Source: Providencia hangzhouensis (GTDB lineage Bacteria; Pseudomonadota; Gammaproteobacteria; Enterobacterales; Enterobacteriaceae). Taken from it: a stretch of DNA of 64,000 bases. Below, in pieces: positions 63,304-64,000 of this stretch. Within the stretch, counting starts at the first letter, position 1. Each line of letters starts with the position of its first letter. Under the pieces are notes generated by a model, which saw only the letters and a program-made list of their open reading frames with translations, made no database searches and had not been told where the DNA came from. The translations under genes and the position numbers were made by a program. Location of the stretch: NCBI RefSeq assembly GCF_029193595.2, contig NZ_CP135052.1, positions 1,860,001 through 1,924,000 of the forward strand. Direction: 5' to 3'.

Positions 63304-63897
63304 TTAGCGAAATAATTCAGCCCTGACTGGCGATAATTCTAATTTCAATTGTAGTGATTTGAGGTAAATTTCAGTGATCTGTGCAAGGCTAGGGTAAAAA
63401 GTGGACTCTGTTTTGCTTTGCTGCACTAGCTCTAAATAGCGATACGCCCAAGGTAACAAATGTTGCTCAAATAGAGCAATAACAGCGCTGTCGTCCTCTT
63501 GCTCTGCTAACGCAGAAACTGCCATCATCATTAAGCCAAATTGGTCTTCAGGTTCACGGATTCCAGTATCAGTGACTAAACCTTTCGCTTGCAAAAAGTC
63601 GCGATAAGCCGCAGTTGACTCACCCATAACAGTATTATCATGCTCTAAGTACACAGAGCCCCAAGGCGGAGCAGGCATACTGCCTTGTCCTTCGAATAAG
63701 ATGGAATAATCATAAGAGATATCATCAGGTTGTGTTTGTGACAACGAAGTACAAATAGCCTGAATTTTCTCTGGGTTATCCCATGTACATAACTGTGGTA
63801 GTTCACCCAAGACAGAGTAAACGTTACGTAAAGTGTCCGATTGCGGAGGGTAGTAGAAAAACGCACCAAGGATGCGGATCATTGTCGTGTCAATCAT
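63304..63897 (-). CDS. dmsD: Tat proofreading chaperone DmsD
   Basis: A 197-residue TorD/DmsD-family chaperone that binds the twin-arginine signal peptide of DmsA and guides maturation of DMSO reductase before export. Conserved features are ILGAFFYYPP at the N-terminus, PAPPWGSVYL near residue 74 and the EPEDQFG signal-binding loop near 116. The C-terminus PVRAELFR resembles E. coli DmsD. The dms structural genes would be expected to the right; the last 103 bases of the window show no recognisable end of dmsC. Confidence 0.9.
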   Translation of the reverse strand: MIDTTMIRILGAFFYYPPQSDTLRNVYSVLGELPQLCTWDNPEKIQAICTSLSQTQPDDISYDYSILFEGQGSMPAPPWGSVYLEHDNTVMGESTAAYRDFLQAKGLVTDTGIREPEDQFGLMMMAVSALAEQEDDSAVIALFEQHLLPWAYRYLELVQQSKTESTFYPSLAQITEIYLKSLQLKLELSPVRAELFR

Positions 63898-64000
63898 ATT
63901 ATTTTATCCGTCTTATTTCGCGCTAAAGCATGACATCATTATTTAATTTCCTGCTACTGTATCAATGCAGGTGGTGTTGAAGATATCTAAACAAAGAACC

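Noticed and set aside
63898..64000. End of dmsC on the minus strand at the right edge
   Set aside because: Two frames run to a stop, but neither resembles the DmsC C-terminus.

Overview
The window looks like chromosomal DNA of a member of the Morganellaceae, most likely Providencia. The grounds are protein similarity and gene order recalled from enterobacterial genomes; no search was run. AT-rich intergenic DNA, a Proteus-type KatA catalase and an alpha-xenorhabdolysin-type toxin pair all fit that family. Most of the window is core metabolism in an order related to E. coli (yfbR-alaA-lrhA-nuo-men and yfaE-nrdB-nrdA-ubiG-gyrA-rcsC-rcsB-rcsD), broken up by accessory loci.

Layout. 1-3.5 kb: start of yfbR, a predicted 22-residue membrane protein gene with its own promoter, alaA, and divergent lrhA. 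4.5-19.5 kb: the complete 13-gene nuo operon for respiratory complex I, with nuoC and nuoD fused, closed by a strong terminator. 19.5-21.7 kb: an AT-rich two-gene operon on the minus strand for a binary alpha-pore-forming toxin of the XaxAB/YaxAB type. 22.5-29.6 kb: menFDHBCE for menaquinone synthesis, which supplies quinone used with complex I and the anaerobic reductases. 29.6-36.6 kb: katA, yfaZ, an Rpn-family nuclease, tyrP with a TyrR-like box, and dcuB with a perfect FNR box. 36.4-41.2 kb: yfaE-nrdB-nrdA (class Ia ribonucleotide reductase and its ferredoxin) with DnaA- and NrdR-like sites upstream, then ubiG. 41.5-50.5 kb: gyrA and the Rcs phosphorelay genes rcsC, rcsB and rcsD.

50.7-52.4 kb: a tRNA-Ser(TGA)/tRNA-Thr(TGT) pair behind a stringent-type promoter, then an LpxP-like lipid A acyltransferase. 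52.9-54.2 kb: gltP. 54.7-62.0 kb: a GntR regulator divergent from a five-gene operon: NRAMP-like transporter, pxpA, a DUF1445 protein, a fused PxpB-PxpC (KipI-KipA) protein, and a fused biotin carboxylase-biotin carrier protein. The last two proteins together contain the same set of domains as urea carboxylase, so the operon may encode a biotin-dependent 5-oxoproline-type lactam- or amide-cleaving system. 62.0-63.9 kb: a small Cys-containing orphan, a DUF924 protein and the Tat/DMSO-reductase chaperone dmsD.

The points most worth following up are the toxin operon, the split carboxylase/5-oxoprolinase operon, the predicted 22-residue protein, and the hairpin followed by a T-run in the nrdA leader.
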